A stretch of 51,175 nt of DNA from Thermococcus celericrescens (GCF_001484195.1 NZ_LLYW01000012.1:1-51175), one strand, 5' to 3'. Counted from the stretch's first letter, positions 37,223 to 45,794 are shown. A program made the numbers and translations. The notes: a model not told the origin generated them from the sequence alone.

Positions 37223-38689
37223 TTAGACAGTGAGACTGTTGGATAAAGCTCCTATGAGGGACTTTCTGAAGTTTTTATCCATTTTAAGTCCTTTTTTTAG
37301 AGTTTCCATATCATACATTAGGATTAGAAGAGGCCCGCCATCAAAGAACGTTGCCCCACCCAATATTGCCTGATCATCTAGCGTAATGCCTGGGTTGTAA
37401 GTGAAACTTCGGGGAAACACAAGTGCAGTAGGTACCTCTTTTATGTCATGTTCCTTCTCAAGGATCTTGGAGTAAACATAAACCTGTCTTAGCATATCGG
37501 AACCTATTTGGATCTTGCCTTCTTTGATTTCTATTGGACGATATTTAGCATCTAACACGCCTACTGGAATGGTATTCCTGTTTACTATCTTGTTTATCAC
37601 AAAATCTGGGTATTGTTTTGTTGTTACCACATTGCTCTTCTGTTTTCTATCAAATAAACTTAGTTCTTTCTGGTATTCGATTTTGTATTCTGGGAGATCC
37701 CGTTTTAGTATCCACAGGATAAATCTCTCAAATAGCTCGTTCATGTCAACAAAGAACCCGCTAACTTCCTCCCCAGAAACTCCACCAAAGGATTTCAATA
37801 TGATCTTGGCGAGATTGAAAGGTTTCTTAAATCTCTCATTAAGCCGGTTGAAATGTACTTTATTAAAATCAGCCTTGGTAACTTTCCTTGGGCTCACACC
37901 ATCGAAAACCATCATTAACTCACCCAACAGCTTCTTATTGACCAACCACCGTGTCTTTGATAGAGAAAATCTTATCGTTGCGTAGAATATTTGATTAAGG
38001 GGATTATCCTCGCTGAATTCATGAAGTTCAACACTAAAAGTGTGCCTTTGATGAGGCAGTTTCTTTATCTGCCTGCTGAGAAGGAGTTTACCCCGCAAAA
38101 ACTTCTCTTCCTGCTGTATTTCTTGGTACTCCCGGTAATACCCTCTCTGAACTTCTTCCCATAAGCTCTTTGCGAAGAGGTGAATAAAGATTTCAAGAAT
38201 GCTATTTGGAACTTTTGCATGCTCGATGTGTGCAAGTTCCACATCTCGAATTTTTAAACCGTAAGCAACATTCAGCATGCGGATGAAGGCCAGAAGGGCT
38301 TCAGTTTCGTTTTGGTTCCTTTTTCCTTTGGGCTTGGAGACCTCAGGGAGTGTTTCCTTAGGTTTGAAGATCTTGGGAAGTACTTGGACTAGAAGATTCC
38401 CAGAAGTCCCGAAGCCAACATAGTGCCGGGCTTTTAACGAATCACCGTAAAGGAGTAAAAATCCTTTGTCTTTGTCTAAGTCTTCCTCTTCAGGGCTGTC
38501 ATTTGAAGTAGACTTGGGAGGATTTTTCGCAAAGAACTCGTTTAGCCTTCTTAGGGGCTTTGCCAAGTGTTCGTCTATTATTTTTTGATCTTTTGCTTTA
38601 TCCTCTGGCATCTTAAACTGATCTTGGAGTATGCTAAAATACGAGACTTTATCATGCTCATAAAGAGTTAAAATTTTGAGAGAGGCCAT
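37223..38689 (-). CDS. mcrC: McrC-type nuclease subunit of McrBC
   Basis: A 488-aa protein. The C-terminal half carries the PD-(D/E)xK nuclease site: YPDFVINKIV then PVGVLDAKYRPI, as in McrC, together with RSFTYNPG near the end. The N-terminal half (~1-280) is the McrB-binding region. ATG 38689 has AGAGGT upstream, and it lies 26 bases after the McrB stop in the same operon. McrC joins McrB rings on modified DNA and makes the cut. An acidic insert (NDSPEEEDLDKDKG) near residue 65 looks like a flexible loop. Confidence 0.9.
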   Translation of the reverse strand: MASLKILTLYEHDKVSYFSILQDQFKMPEDKAKDQKIIDEHLAKPLRRLNEFFAKNPPKSTSNDSPEEEDLDKDKGFLLLYGDSLKARHYVGFGTSGNLLVQVLPKIFKPKETLPEVSKPKGKRNQNETEALLAFIRMLNVAYGLKIRDVELAHIEHAKVPNSILEIFIHLFAKSLWEEVQRGYYREYQEIQQEEKFLRGKLLLSRQIKKLPHQRHTFSVELHEFSEDNPLNQIFYATIRFSLSKTRWLVNKKLLGELMMVFDGVSPRKVTKADFNKVHFNRLNERFKKPFNLAKIILKSFGGVSGEEVSGFFVDMNELFERFILWILKRDLPEYKIEYQKELSLFDRKQKSNVVTTKQYPDFVINKIVNRNTIPVGVLDAKYRPIEIKEGKIQIGSDMLRQVYVYSKILEKEHDIKEVPTALVFPRSFTYNPGITLDDQAILGGATFFDGGPLLILMYDMETLKKGLKMDKNFRKSLIGALSNSLTV

Positions 38690-38715
38690 GGTGTTTTACC
38701 TCTGCTTTGCTTTGT

Positions 38716-41316
38716 TTAGGATTGTTGAGTGCTGTCCTGCGAATTACCTGTATTTGACTCAGAGTTTCCCTGAACCCTTTCGCTGTCATCCGAAGACTTC
38801 CCCATGACTACTTTGAGGGCTTTGAGGAAGTCCCCCTTTTGGCTCGGTAACGTGTAATGTTTTATTCTGTAGACAGGATTAACTTCAATTGGAGCATTAC
38901 TGAAGCTGTTATCAAACGGGACTTCCTCTACAAACAGATTTTCTCCTAAAATCCATTTTAAAGATTCCCAGTCGTTGTAGAAGTACTCCATGAGCAGTGG
39001 GATTATCTCGTTGTACCATACGAAATGCAGCGTTTTGAGGTCGTTCACTCCTAGAAAATAACTGTGGCCAATCCTATGATCCCTGTCCTTTATTGCCTCG
39101 ATTTTAAGATTCAACGTCTCTAAGAGTTCTCTCAGATTTATTTCTTCAATGATCTTGTCTTTGCCGTTGTTATCTTTCAGTGCACTAAGATTTGGCTCGA
39201 CTTCCATGAACGCAAACCTTCTCCTAAGGGCAACGTCAAGTAGTGCAATGCTCCTATCTGCAGTGTTCATGGTTCCGATAATGTACAAGTTCAGTGGAAC
39301 TCCAAATGGTTCCCCTGAATAGGGAAGGGTTACAATCAGTTCATTCTCTCCTCCAAGACGCTTATCTCTTTCTAAGAGAGTTATCAGCTCCCCAAAGATC
39401 TTGCTGATGTTTCCGCGGTTTATCTCGTCAATGATAAGGTAAAACTCTGGGGCTGTTTCAAAGTTGAAAATAGATGTATTGCCCTGCTGTAAGGCATGGA
39501 TAATGACGGATTTAATATGTTTGTAAGCTTTCTCTATCGCCTCTTCATTGTTGACCCTTTCTAGTTCTTTGAGTACTCCAAAATAATAGGGTTCCATGCC
39601 GCTGACGGAGCTACCGAGTATTCTCAGGACATCTGAGGGTCCATTAATATTAGAACGATTCCTCCACAGTTGTTCTAGGTTAGTTTTAAATATTATGTCC
39701 GGATCATGGTCTCTCCCATCAGTGGGGAGAGTCTGTATTTTGTCATCTTCCTTGTCTTTGATCTTGAATCTTTTACCAGTTTTTGTCTCTAAAGTTGATC
39801 CCTCTGGATACATCTCCAAGAAAGCATCCCATAAAGCCTCAAATTTGAGTGTTTCATCAAGTGCGTTCCACATAGCTATTATTGGCATCTTTTTGAAAAT
39901 GCCATCCTCAACAGCATATGTAATGTTATCCCCTTTGCTAATGGGCCTGAAGCCCTCGATGAACTCCTCATAGCTGTAGGACTGGTGGAAGGTAACGAAA
40001 TCCCACCTGTTCCCAGGTTTATTTTCGCTAGTTTTAGTCTTAACATAGTTGTGAGCTAGCCAGGTTTTTCCAGTTCCTGGAGGGCCGTAGAGAATGATCT
40101 GACCCTTCCTTGAGAGGAGCTTATCCAACTTATCCTTATCTTTTAGAGGAATTGAAGGTCCTCCATTATTCGGTCCTTTTATCTCTAAAACACGCTCTAG
40201 GACTTTTCCAAATTTGCTCCAGTTGAGTTTTTCGAGAGTGTATCTAACTTTAGGTAATCCCTCTACCGTGATTCCGTTGGGATCGTACCAGAGGAACTCA
40301 ACTTTTCTGGAGTGATTGTAATCTGCACCTTCAACAGGAGATTTCTCAAGATACTCGTATTTACCAGTGATCTTGCAGAGGGCCACTACCTTGTTAGTTC
40401 CCTCCTTTAAGATAACAATGTCTTCAATATCCATTGTGTTGTAAAATGAGAGCAACATTTTTGTAGCGAGCTTAGGAGTTTTCGTGGTGTAGTCTTTGGG
40501 ATACATCTCTTTGATTTTTTGAGTTATTCTTTCACCCATCTTAGCTCCTTTTAGCAAGTTTAAATCCCCTATCTTTCCCCATCCAATAAATATCCTTCCG
40601 GTCTGATGAAATATTTCCAAATACCTGCCTTCTTCTCCAGGATACATCTGCCAAGCATTTACTTTGTCAAAGAAATTGAACATCTGGTCAATCTCAGCAT
40701 TGAGGGGGAACCCATTCTCCGAAAGCTTGCCAACCGTTTTCAAATACTCTCCTTTTAGTTCCTCAAAAGCTTCTTTGAATTCATTGTAATCGTACTTTGT
40801 AAACTCATAGTACCTTTCCAAGAATCTTCTGGAGCATGCGTTCATTATTGGATTAGTTTCTATGTGCAACTTCCCATAAAGTTCCCCCATAACATTGAAT
40901 AAGTTGCCCTGTAGTCCCTGAAAATTCTTAGCTTGCGGGTAATGTTTCCTCAGAAGTTCATACACCCCATTTATCCAGTCATCCTTGAATTCACTGGAAT
41001 TTTTAACATCAATCACAATTTCCACAAGCGTTTGGAGATCATCGATAGGGGCCTCCTTAAGGAACTTCTGGAAAAGTTTGATGTTTCCCGCCCATATCTT
41101 TTTGTTGAACAGTTCTCTTAAAACCTCTCGTGCATCCCCATCTTTGTTTTCAAGTTTTTTTACAAGTTCATTTGTCTCCTTTATGTTTTTAATCCACCCA
41201 GATTCGTTAGTTAAGTTAAAACTCTCGTAGTTTCCTCCAACAAATTTAACAAAATTCTTCCACAAGGTTAGCATACTCACAAGCTCATCACGTTTTTTTT
41301 CAATGAGTCTTACCAT
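38716..41316 (-). CDS. mcrB: McrB-type AAA+ motor with modified-base reader domain
   Basis: An 866-aa protein. The motor has IILYGPPGTGKTW near residue 408, LIIDEINRGNISKIFGEL near 627 and GTMNTADRSIALLDVALRRRF near 680, the McrB hallmarks (GTP-driven in the known cases). Residues ~215-370 (WQMYPGEEGRYLEIF, GRIFIGWGKIGDL, VALCKITGKYEY, KVEFLWYDPNG) look like an EVE/YTH-type reader. The T. gammatolerans McrB N-terminal domain is reported, from memory, to have such a fold and to prefer N6-methyladenine. A further ~200 helical residues precede it. The start overlaps the end of the small upstream gene. Confidence 0.9.
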   Translation of the reverse strand: MVRLIEKKRDELVSMLTLWKNFVKFVGGNYESFNLTNESGWIKNIKETNELVKKLENKDGDAREVLRELFNKKIWAGNIKLFQKFLKEAPIDDLQTLVEIVIDVKNSSEFKDDWINGVYELLRKHYPQAKNFQGLQGNLFNVMGELYGKLHIETNPIMNACSRRFLERYYEFTKYDYNEFKEAFEELKGEYLKTVGKLSENGFPLNAEIDQMFNFFDKVNAWQMYPGEEGRYLEIFHQTGRIFIGWGKIGDLNLLKGAKMGERITQKIKEMYPKDYTTKTPKLATKMLLSFYNTMDIEDIVILKEGTNKVVALCKITGKYEYLEKSPVEGADYNHSRKVEFLWYDPNGITVEGLPKVRYTLEKLNWSKFGKVLERVLEIKGPNNGGPSIPLKDKDKLDKLLSRKGQIILYGPPGTGKTWLAHNYVKTKTSENKPGNRWDFVTFHQSYSYEEFIEGFRPISKGDNITYAVEDGIFKKMPIIAMWNALDETLKFEALWDAFLEMYPEGSTLETKTGKRFKIKDKEDDKIQTLPTDGRDHDPDIIFKTNLEQLWRNRSNINGPSDVLRILGSSVSGMEPYYFGVLKELERVNNEEAIEKAYKHIKSVIIHALQQGNTSIFNFETAPEFYLIIDEINRGNISKIFGELITLLERDKRLGGENELIVTLPYSGEPFGVPLNLYIIGTMNTADRSIALLDVALRRRFAFMEVEPNLSALKDNNGKDKIIEEINLRELLETLNLKIEAIKDRDHRIGHSYFLGVNDLKTLHFVWYNEIIPLLMEYFYNDWESLKWILGENLFVEEVPFDNSFSNAPIEVNPVYRIKHYTLPSQKGDFLKALKVVMGKSSDDSERVQGNSESNTGNSQDSTQQS

Positions 41317-41747
41317 ACTACTCCCTCCAGCTTGGTGTTAACTTTGTCAAATACATCCTTAACGCTTTTCCAATAAATCAGGTTATCTTTTGATTTAATC
41401 CTTTCCCTGTTCACCAAATATTTTCCTTCGGGACTTGTAACAATCAACTCGTTCTTCAAAAGTTCTTCAAGTGTGTCATCCAAGGACTTCCACGGTTTTA
41501 TGATGCTAGAGAACATCTCGGAGTCTACTTCATGAAGAACCACAAGGAATTTTTCAAGATCATCCTTACTGACCCCTTGCTCCTTTCCTCCAAAGTTCTG
41601 GAGATAGTAAATGATGTTCAGCAACAAGAACCTCCTTCTTCCTGCCCTAAGCCAATCCTCCCAGTGTTCTGGATGTTCTTCAGGATGTTCCACACAGTCC
41701 TTAATGTACTCAAAAACTTCTTTGCTCCTGTTATTTTCTTTGATCAT
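41310..41747 (-). CDS. Small helical protein of the McrBC operon
   Basis: A 145-aa protein of no recognised family. It is helical and charged; the C-terminal part (SLDDTLEELLKNELIVTSPEGKYLVN) resembles a winged-helix or scaffold domain. Its stop overlaps the McrB start and it begins 13 bases after the beta-CASP gene, so it is translated with them. It may bind the McrB N-terminus or act as a DNA-binding adaptor (inference). Confidence 0.65.
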   Translation of the reverse strand: MIKENNRSKEVFEYIKDCVEHPEEHPEHWEDWLRAGRRRFLLLNIIYYLQNFGGKEQGVSKDDLEKFLVVLHEVDSEMFSSIIKPWKSLDDTLEELLKNELIVTSPEGKYLVNRERIKSKDNLIYWKSVKDVFDKVNTKLEGVVW

Positions 41748-41760
41748 AGAAGATTCCCCC

Positions 41761-43314
41761 CTAAACTTCCCAGCTTTCTCCGTCCTTTAGCGTGATAACC
41801 TTCTTATCCCATTGCCCTTTAAACCACTCAGGGTTTTCTGTATGAACAGGAATGACGTAATCCGGGTCAATCTTGTCAATGACCCTCTCCAGCTCCTCCT
41901 TTGAAATGTGACCCGAAGCGTGGAGGCTCCCCTCAAAGATAGGTTTTCCATCGTCATCAACACTAAAACCCCTAACTTCAAAGCCAAAGTACTGGAGCCA
42001 GTTCCACAGACGAAGGAAGCTGAAAGTCTGCTCCTCCGTGAAAGCCTCGCTGGAAGAGTAAATGTAAACTCCCCCTTCGGGCATCACGTCGAGGAGGTGT
42101 GGCATGTCATAGAATGAGAAGCACAGGATGTAGTTTTCCCTATCCCTGCCAACTTCCTCAGGAGTAATTCCAATGCCGGGGTAATTTAAGAAAATCCACT
42201 CTTCCCACTTCTCTGGCTTCGCCTTCGAGTTCCGGTAAACTCTCAACCCGGAAATGTAGTCTTTTCCGTCCACGAGGCCAAGAGCGTGGAGGAAGTACGC
42301 GTCCTTCGTAGTGACAACGAGCTCCCGTCCAGTCTCCTCTGCTATCTTCTTGAAGCTCTCCAGCCTCTCAAAGTTCCTCGCCGAGAAGTCCGCCACTACA
42401 AGACCTTTTGCCTCTTCCACGATAGCCTTAGCGTTCTTGTAGACTTCCTCCTCCGAGACGTTTTCATCGTCCTCTCTTCCTGCCCTTGTCCCTTCAGTTA
42501 TTAGAACGCTTGCACTTCTTGCGGCTTTAACGAACTTCCTGCTTTCTCCCCTGTTCTTGCCGTGAAGCCTGAAGTCACCAGTGTAAGCGATTGCAGTGTT
42601 ACCCTCCACAACGTATGCCAATGCACCGTAGATGGAGTGATCCACTGGGTAAGCATGAACTTCAAAGCCTAATTCTCTTTCCTTAAGGTGCTGGACTTTT
42701 CCGAGCTGGATTGACTTTGTTCTGCCCTTGCTTTTTGCCAGTTCAACATTTGCCAGCCAACTCAAGAAGTTTAAACCACTTTCAGAGAGCTCGTCCGTGA
42801 GAATTATGTTCCTATTAATGTAGTGCTTGATCTCCCTTTTCGCCTCCAGAACGTATGGGTTTGAATCGCTCGGCTTCTTGGGAGTGTAGTACGGAAGCTC
42901 CATTCCCATGTGGCTTCCTCTTGAAGTATCCCTAAGGGCCTTGAGGATTATCATAGTTGTGGGAGAGCCGACGATTGGAATGTTCTCATCCAGTAGCGTG
43001 ATGTTCCCCACGTGGTCAAGGTGAGCGTGACTTATCAGAACAGCGTTTACCGGAATCTTGGGGTATTGTGAAACTTCTCCAGTTAAGTCCTGGGGGATGA
43101 GATCCTTCCGGTAGATGTTGAGTTTTGGTATCAGGCCAAGCTTCCAGAGGTCGTGGATTCCCCTTGAGGGTCTCTCACTTATGAATTCCTCATAATACTG
43201 AGCGTACTTTGCGAAGTTCATCCCAAAGTCCAAGAAGAGGCCGTTTTCGCCTTCTTGAATATGTATCTTTGAGCCACCAATAGTCTGGGAACCATCATAG
43301 ACGGTAATTTTCAT
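41761..43314 (-). CDS. Beta-CASP/MBL nuclease (RNase J-like)
   Basis: A 517-aa protein. The metallo-beta-lactamase motifs are present: HAHLDH near residue 94, DHSIYG near 225, YTGDFRLHG near 243. The beta-CASP insertion follows (VVADFSARNFERLESFKKIAEETGRELVV). GSLHASGHISKEEL near 455 and IPVHTENPEWF near 490 match the C-terminal motifs of RNase J-like enzymes. These cut RNA, some as 5' exonucleases. It is the first gene of the operon leading to McrBC. Its sequence is more GC-rich than mcrB and mcrC, suggesting a separate origin or chromosomal ancestry. Confidence 0.85.
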   Translation of the reverse strand: MKITVYDGSQTIGGSKIHIQEGENGLFLDFGMNFAKYAQYYEEFISERPSRGIHDLWKLGLIPKLNIYRKDLIPQDLTGEVSQYPKIPVNAVLISHAHLDHVGNITLLDENIPIVGSPTTMIILKALRDTSRGSHMGMELPYYTPKKPSDSNPYVLEAKREIKHYINRNIILTDELSESGLNFLSWLANVELAKSKGRTKSIQLGKVQHLKERELGFEVHAYPVDHSIYGALAYVVEGNTAIAYTGDFRLHGKNRGESRKFVKAARSASVLITEGTRAGREDDENVSEEEVYKNAKAIVEEAKGLVVADFSARNFERLESFKKIAEETGRELVVTTKDAYFLHALGLVDGKDYISGLRVYRNSKAKPEKWEEWIFLNYPGIGITPEEVGRDRENYILCFSFYDMPHLLDVMPEGGVYIYSSSEAFTEEQTFSFLRLWNWLQYFGFEVRGFSVDDDGKPIFEGSLHASGHISKEELERVIDKIDPDYVIPVHTENPEWFKGQWDKKVITLKDGESWEV

Positions 43315-43556
43315 TACGAAGCACCAAAGGTATTATGTTGCTTTGATTTTTATCCCTTTCGGACTAAAGATAATAGAGAAAGGTGTGCATTCCAAGAAGG
43401 GGTGCAAAGGAATAGTCCTGGCCCTTGTTTCTTGCGGTCTTAGAGGCCCTCAATTAAGTGCGTTAAGGTAGAGTTCACATCGCATACAAAATCGCAAACT
43501 TTAAATTTAAAAATTCTCTATTAAGGACAAGAATATTTAGGCTAAGGCGAGAAAAA
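43315..43556. promoter_or_regulatory. Divergent promoter region of the McrBC and AbiE operons
   Basis: 242 bp with no gene. On the minus strand a TATA-like GATAAAAATC (about 43345-43354) serves the beta-CASP gene. On the plus strand CTTTAAATTTAAAAATTC (about 43499-43516) precedes AbiEi. No clear operator was found for the AbiE antitoxin. Confidence 0.5.
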
Positions 43557-44327
43557 ATGAACAAGATGGAAGTCCTGAAGAACCTCATGAAGCTGGGAAC
43601 AGCATTCACAATCCAAGAAGCCAAGGAAACACTAGGAGTAAACAGCACCCTCCTCAAGTATTACCTCCAGGAACTAACCAGAGATGGTTTTCTAAAGAGA
43701 ATTTATCGGGGCATCTACGTGATAACCCCAAACCCGGGTGAACCCCCTTCCATTGACCCATTTCTCCTCGCGTCCCTTCTCGTGAAGCCCGGCGCAATAG
43801 CATACTGGAGCGCTTTGAACTATTACGGCTTAACCGAACAGATTCCAGATACCACCTTTGTACAGACCCCCAGAAAGAGGGGATACTCAGGGGTTACAGA
43901 TGTCAACGGCCAGAGATTCAAGGTCGTTGTAGTCGCTCCTCACAAGTTCTTCGGGCTGGAAAACATCAAGATAGGCGGAAGGAACATCAATGTAACAGAA
44001 CCTGAAAAGACAATAATTGACTGCCTCGACAGGCCTCAATATTGTGGTGGAATAATCGAAGTCATCAAAGCATTAAAGAACGGAGGATACAATAAGAAAA
44101 CTCTCATAGAATATGCAAAGAGGATGAGAAACACGACGATCTTAAGGAGATTGGGCTTCGTAAGTGAAAAGCTCGGACTCGGCCTGGAAGAAATGATAAT
44201 CCCGCCCGAAGGGGGCTTTAAGGGGTTTCCTCTCCTTGACCCCACCATGCCACCCGGAGGTCGGTTTGATCGCAAGTGGGGGCTACGAATAAACGTTCCC
44301 AACGACTACTGGAGGAATCTGGAATGA
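43557..44327 (+). CDS. AbiEi-type antitoxin/transcriptional repressor
   Basis: A 256-aa protein. The N-terminal winged helix (FTIQEAKETLGVNSTLLKYYLQELTRDGFLKRIYRGIYVI) is followed by the AbiEi domain: DPFLLASLLVKPGAIAYWSALNYYGLTEQ and NVTEPEKTIIDCLDRPQYCGG. AbiEi proteins repress their own operon and neutralise the AbiEii nucleotidyltransferase in type IV toxin-antitoxin systems. The stop overlaps the toxin start as ATGA. It probably serves phage defence and maintenance of the element. Confidence 0.9.
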   Translation: MNKMEVLKNLMKLGTAFTIQEAKETLGVNSTLLKYYLQELTRDGFLKRIYRGIYVITPNPGEPPSIDPFLLASLLVKPGAIAYWSALNYYGLTEQIPDTTFVQTPRKRGYSGVTDVNGQRFKVVVVAPHKFFGLENIKIGGRNINVTEPEKTIIDCLDRPQYCGGIIEVIKALKNGGYNKKTLIEYAKRMRNTTILRRLGFVSEKLGLGLEEMIIPPEGGFKGFPLLDPTMPPGGRFDRKWGLRINVPNDYWRNLE

Positions 44328-45145
44328 TAAGCGATGAAATAAAGCGGAAGAGTTCTGAACTTGGAATCTCCGTATCCACTCTCGAAAAGGATTATGCCAT
44401 AAGCTGGATGCTCTATGGAATCTGGAAGAGTGGATTATGGAAGCAGTTAGCATTTAAAGGCGGAACCAGTATTAAAAAGGTGTATTTTGGGGAATACAGA
44501 TTCTCCGAGGATTTAGATTACACTCTCCTCAGAGGTATGGAGAGTGACGTATTCGAGGAACTACTGCATAAGGCCGTGAATTTCGCAAATGACGGGCCTG
44601 TGGAATTTATGAGTCCGGAGATAAAGAAGAGGGCGGGTGTAAAACTCCATCCGGGCAAAACCCTGGGGTTTCAGATCAAAATTCCGTTTAGATTGCTGAG
44701 CAAGACAGGGGTCTCCCCAAGAATTAAGATGGATGTGACTCTAGAAAAATACGAGGAAATCCTCTTACCTCTTCAGGATAGGCCCATTATTCATATTTAC
44801 TCCGATTTTCCCCGATTCAAGATGGTTAGGGCAAGAACGTATGCCCTTGAGGAAATTTTCGCAGAGAAGGTGAGGTCACTTTTCCAGCGTACCCGGCCCC
44901 GTGATCTCTACGATGTCTGGAAGCTAAGAGAATTTATTGATCTCACGAAGGTTCTTAGGGTACTGCCCTTGAAGTTCAAGGTTAAAGGCGTTGAGCCGAG
45001 TCTAAATTTACTGAGAAACCGCAGGGAGTACTATCTGAGAGCATGGGAGAGTAGCTTGGGGCACCAGCTCAGGGAGCTACCTGATTTTGATAGGGTCTGG
45101 GGAGATACTCTAATGTTTCTAGAGGACCTAATGGAAAGAATTTAG
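44324..45145 (+). CDS. AbiEii-type nucleotidyltransferase toxin
   Basis: A 273-aa protein starting at ATG 44324, with GGAGG nine bases upstream and the ATG overlapping the antitoxin stop. It has the family motifs LAFKGGTSIKKVYFG near residue 43 (GG-T/S-x-x-K) and FSEDLDYTL near 62 (DxD metal site), with KMDVTLEKYEEI and EEIFAEKVRSLFQRTRPRDLYDVWKL further on. These enzymes add nucleotides to RNA, in known cases tRNA ends, halting growth until neutralised. It is the last intact gene before the right end of the element. Confidence 0.9.
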   Translation: MISDEIKRKSSELGISVSTLEKDYAISWMLYGIWKSGLWKQLAFKGGTSIKKVYFGEYRFSEDLDYTLLRGMESDVFEELLHKAVNFANDGPVEFMSPEIKKRAGVKLHPGKTLGFQIKIPFRLLSKTGVSPRIKMDVTLEKYEEILLPLQDRPIIHIYSDFPRFKMVRARTYALEEIFAEKVRSLFQRTRPRDLYDVWKLREFIDLTKVLRVLPLKFKVKGVEPSLNLLRNRREYYLRAWESSLGHQLRELPDFDRVWGDTLMFLEDLMERI

Positions 45146-45187
45146 CAAACTAAAGCTTTTAGGGCAATTAGAGAAAAGCTCCATCAT

Positions 45188-45470
45188 ATGAACTTCCTTG
45201 AACAACTGTTCGAGTTATCATTTAGGTGAAGAACGCAGAAAAGACCTTGTGGAAATACTGGACAGGTTTTTCAAGTCTGGAGGAACAATTCCTCAAGTGA
45301 TAATAGTGATGCATCATCCAGAACTTGAAAACGTCGCAGACACGCTTTATTTAGTTAAAAACATTGATGGTGCCTCTCAAGTGAGAGAAGTTGAAAGCCT
45401 AGAGGGGGAGGATATGACATTCAATCTTCTTTTGAAATTCTTTTTGCTCCCTTCTTTGAATCTGCCATAG
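45188..45470 (+). pseudogene. C-terminal remnant of a Rad50/SMC-like ATPase
   Basis: The longest frame reads LGEERRKDLVEILDRFF, then IPQVIIVMHHPELENVADTLYLVKNIDGASQV. This corresponds to the region after Walker B of Rad50/SbcC ATPases: the helix after DExRR, then the H-loop strand (VIIVSHDEEL in Rad50). Just upstream another frame gives NFLEQLF, which resembles a degraded FLDEPT Walker B, so a frameshift lies near 45205. Nothing of the rest of the protein is present. It may be left from a Rad50-like or SMC-type defence gene cut by rearrangement at the element edge. Confidence 0.6.
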
Positions 45471-45727
45471 AGTAGGTGAGCATCTACTGTCCGTTAGATT
45501 GTTCCGGTCTGAGTCGTGAAGTCACGGTAGGTTTGTCCAAAGTTTTTATCCGATGACTAGAAAATCGAGTCCGTGGAGATCCCTTTGTTTTCGGAACGAA
45601 AGCTTCTTAAGCTTATTTTTCAGAGGGGGTGTTGAGCATAGGTGATGACTAGGAATTTCCGATGACTAAAAGTCCCCTTTACGAGCCGTATTTGGCAATT
45701 GGGGGGCTGTAAGAGGTGTATTTCAGC
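45471..45727. other. Non-coding right end of the element
   Basis: About 257 bases with no gene. Besides the GATGACTA repeats there is a promoter-like AAGCTTATTTTTC near 45609 with no ORF behind it. The sequence is less AT-rich than the element interior. Confidence 0.45.
45552..45668 (+). repeat. Three GATGACTA direct repeats near the right end
   Basis: GATGACTA occurs at 45552-45559, 45644-45651 and 45661-45668, the outer two preceded by CC. The spacings are 92 and 17 bases. They lie just inside the proposed right attachment site, where integrase arm-binding sites would be expected. No ORF covers them. Confidence 0.45.
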
Positions 45728-45730
45728 TGC

Positions 45731-45788
45731 CGATGATGAGTGTCATCCCTCCTGATGCCAAGATGATGACATTATCCCCACCTGAGGT
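45731..45788 (+). ncRNA. C/D box guide sRNA
   Basis: All four boxes are in order: C box ATGATGA (45733-45739), 12-nt guide, D' CTGA (45752-45755), 7-nt linker, C' ATGATGA (45763-45769), 12-nt guide, D CTGA (45782-45785). The guide lengths and spacing match archaeal 2'-O-methylation guides. The D guide (45770-45781, CATTATCCCCAC) pairs with GUGGGGAUAAUG, and the D' guide (45740-45751) with GAGGGAUGACAC; the targets are not known to me. The D box is adjacent to the ribosome site of the next gene, so both may share a transcript. Confidence 0.85.
45734..45746 (+). repeat. Right attachment-like repeat (attR) inside the sRNA
   Basis: The second copy of TGATGAGTGTCAT, identical to 11735-11747, covers the C box and the start of the D' guide of the sRNA. 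Confidence 0.5.
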
Positions 45789-45794
45789 GGTTCC

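Larger units (their letters stand above)
11735..45746. mobile_element. ~34-kb integrated element with replication module and defence island
   Basis: Seen: GC-rich chromosomal genes give way to AT-rich genes at about 11.75 kb and return at about 45.7 kb. TGATGAGTGTCAT occurs at both ends as a direct repeat, and a tyrosine recombinase lies immediately inside the left end. Inside are a primase-polymerase, an SF3-like helicase, an iteron array, multiple restriction systems and a toxin-antitoxin. No capsid, packaging ATPase or conjugation genes are visible, so it resembles an integrated plasmid or defence-carrying integrative element rather than a virus. The exact ends are inferred from the repeat and composition. 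Confidence 0.65.

Noticed and set aside
45640-45680. A second C/D sRNA (GTGATGA … CCGATGA)
   Set aside because: C-like boxes are present, but no CTGA box at the proper distance.
11735-45746. Provirus
   Set aside because: No capsid, portal, packaging ATPase or tail-like genes; only replication, integration and defence genes are seen.
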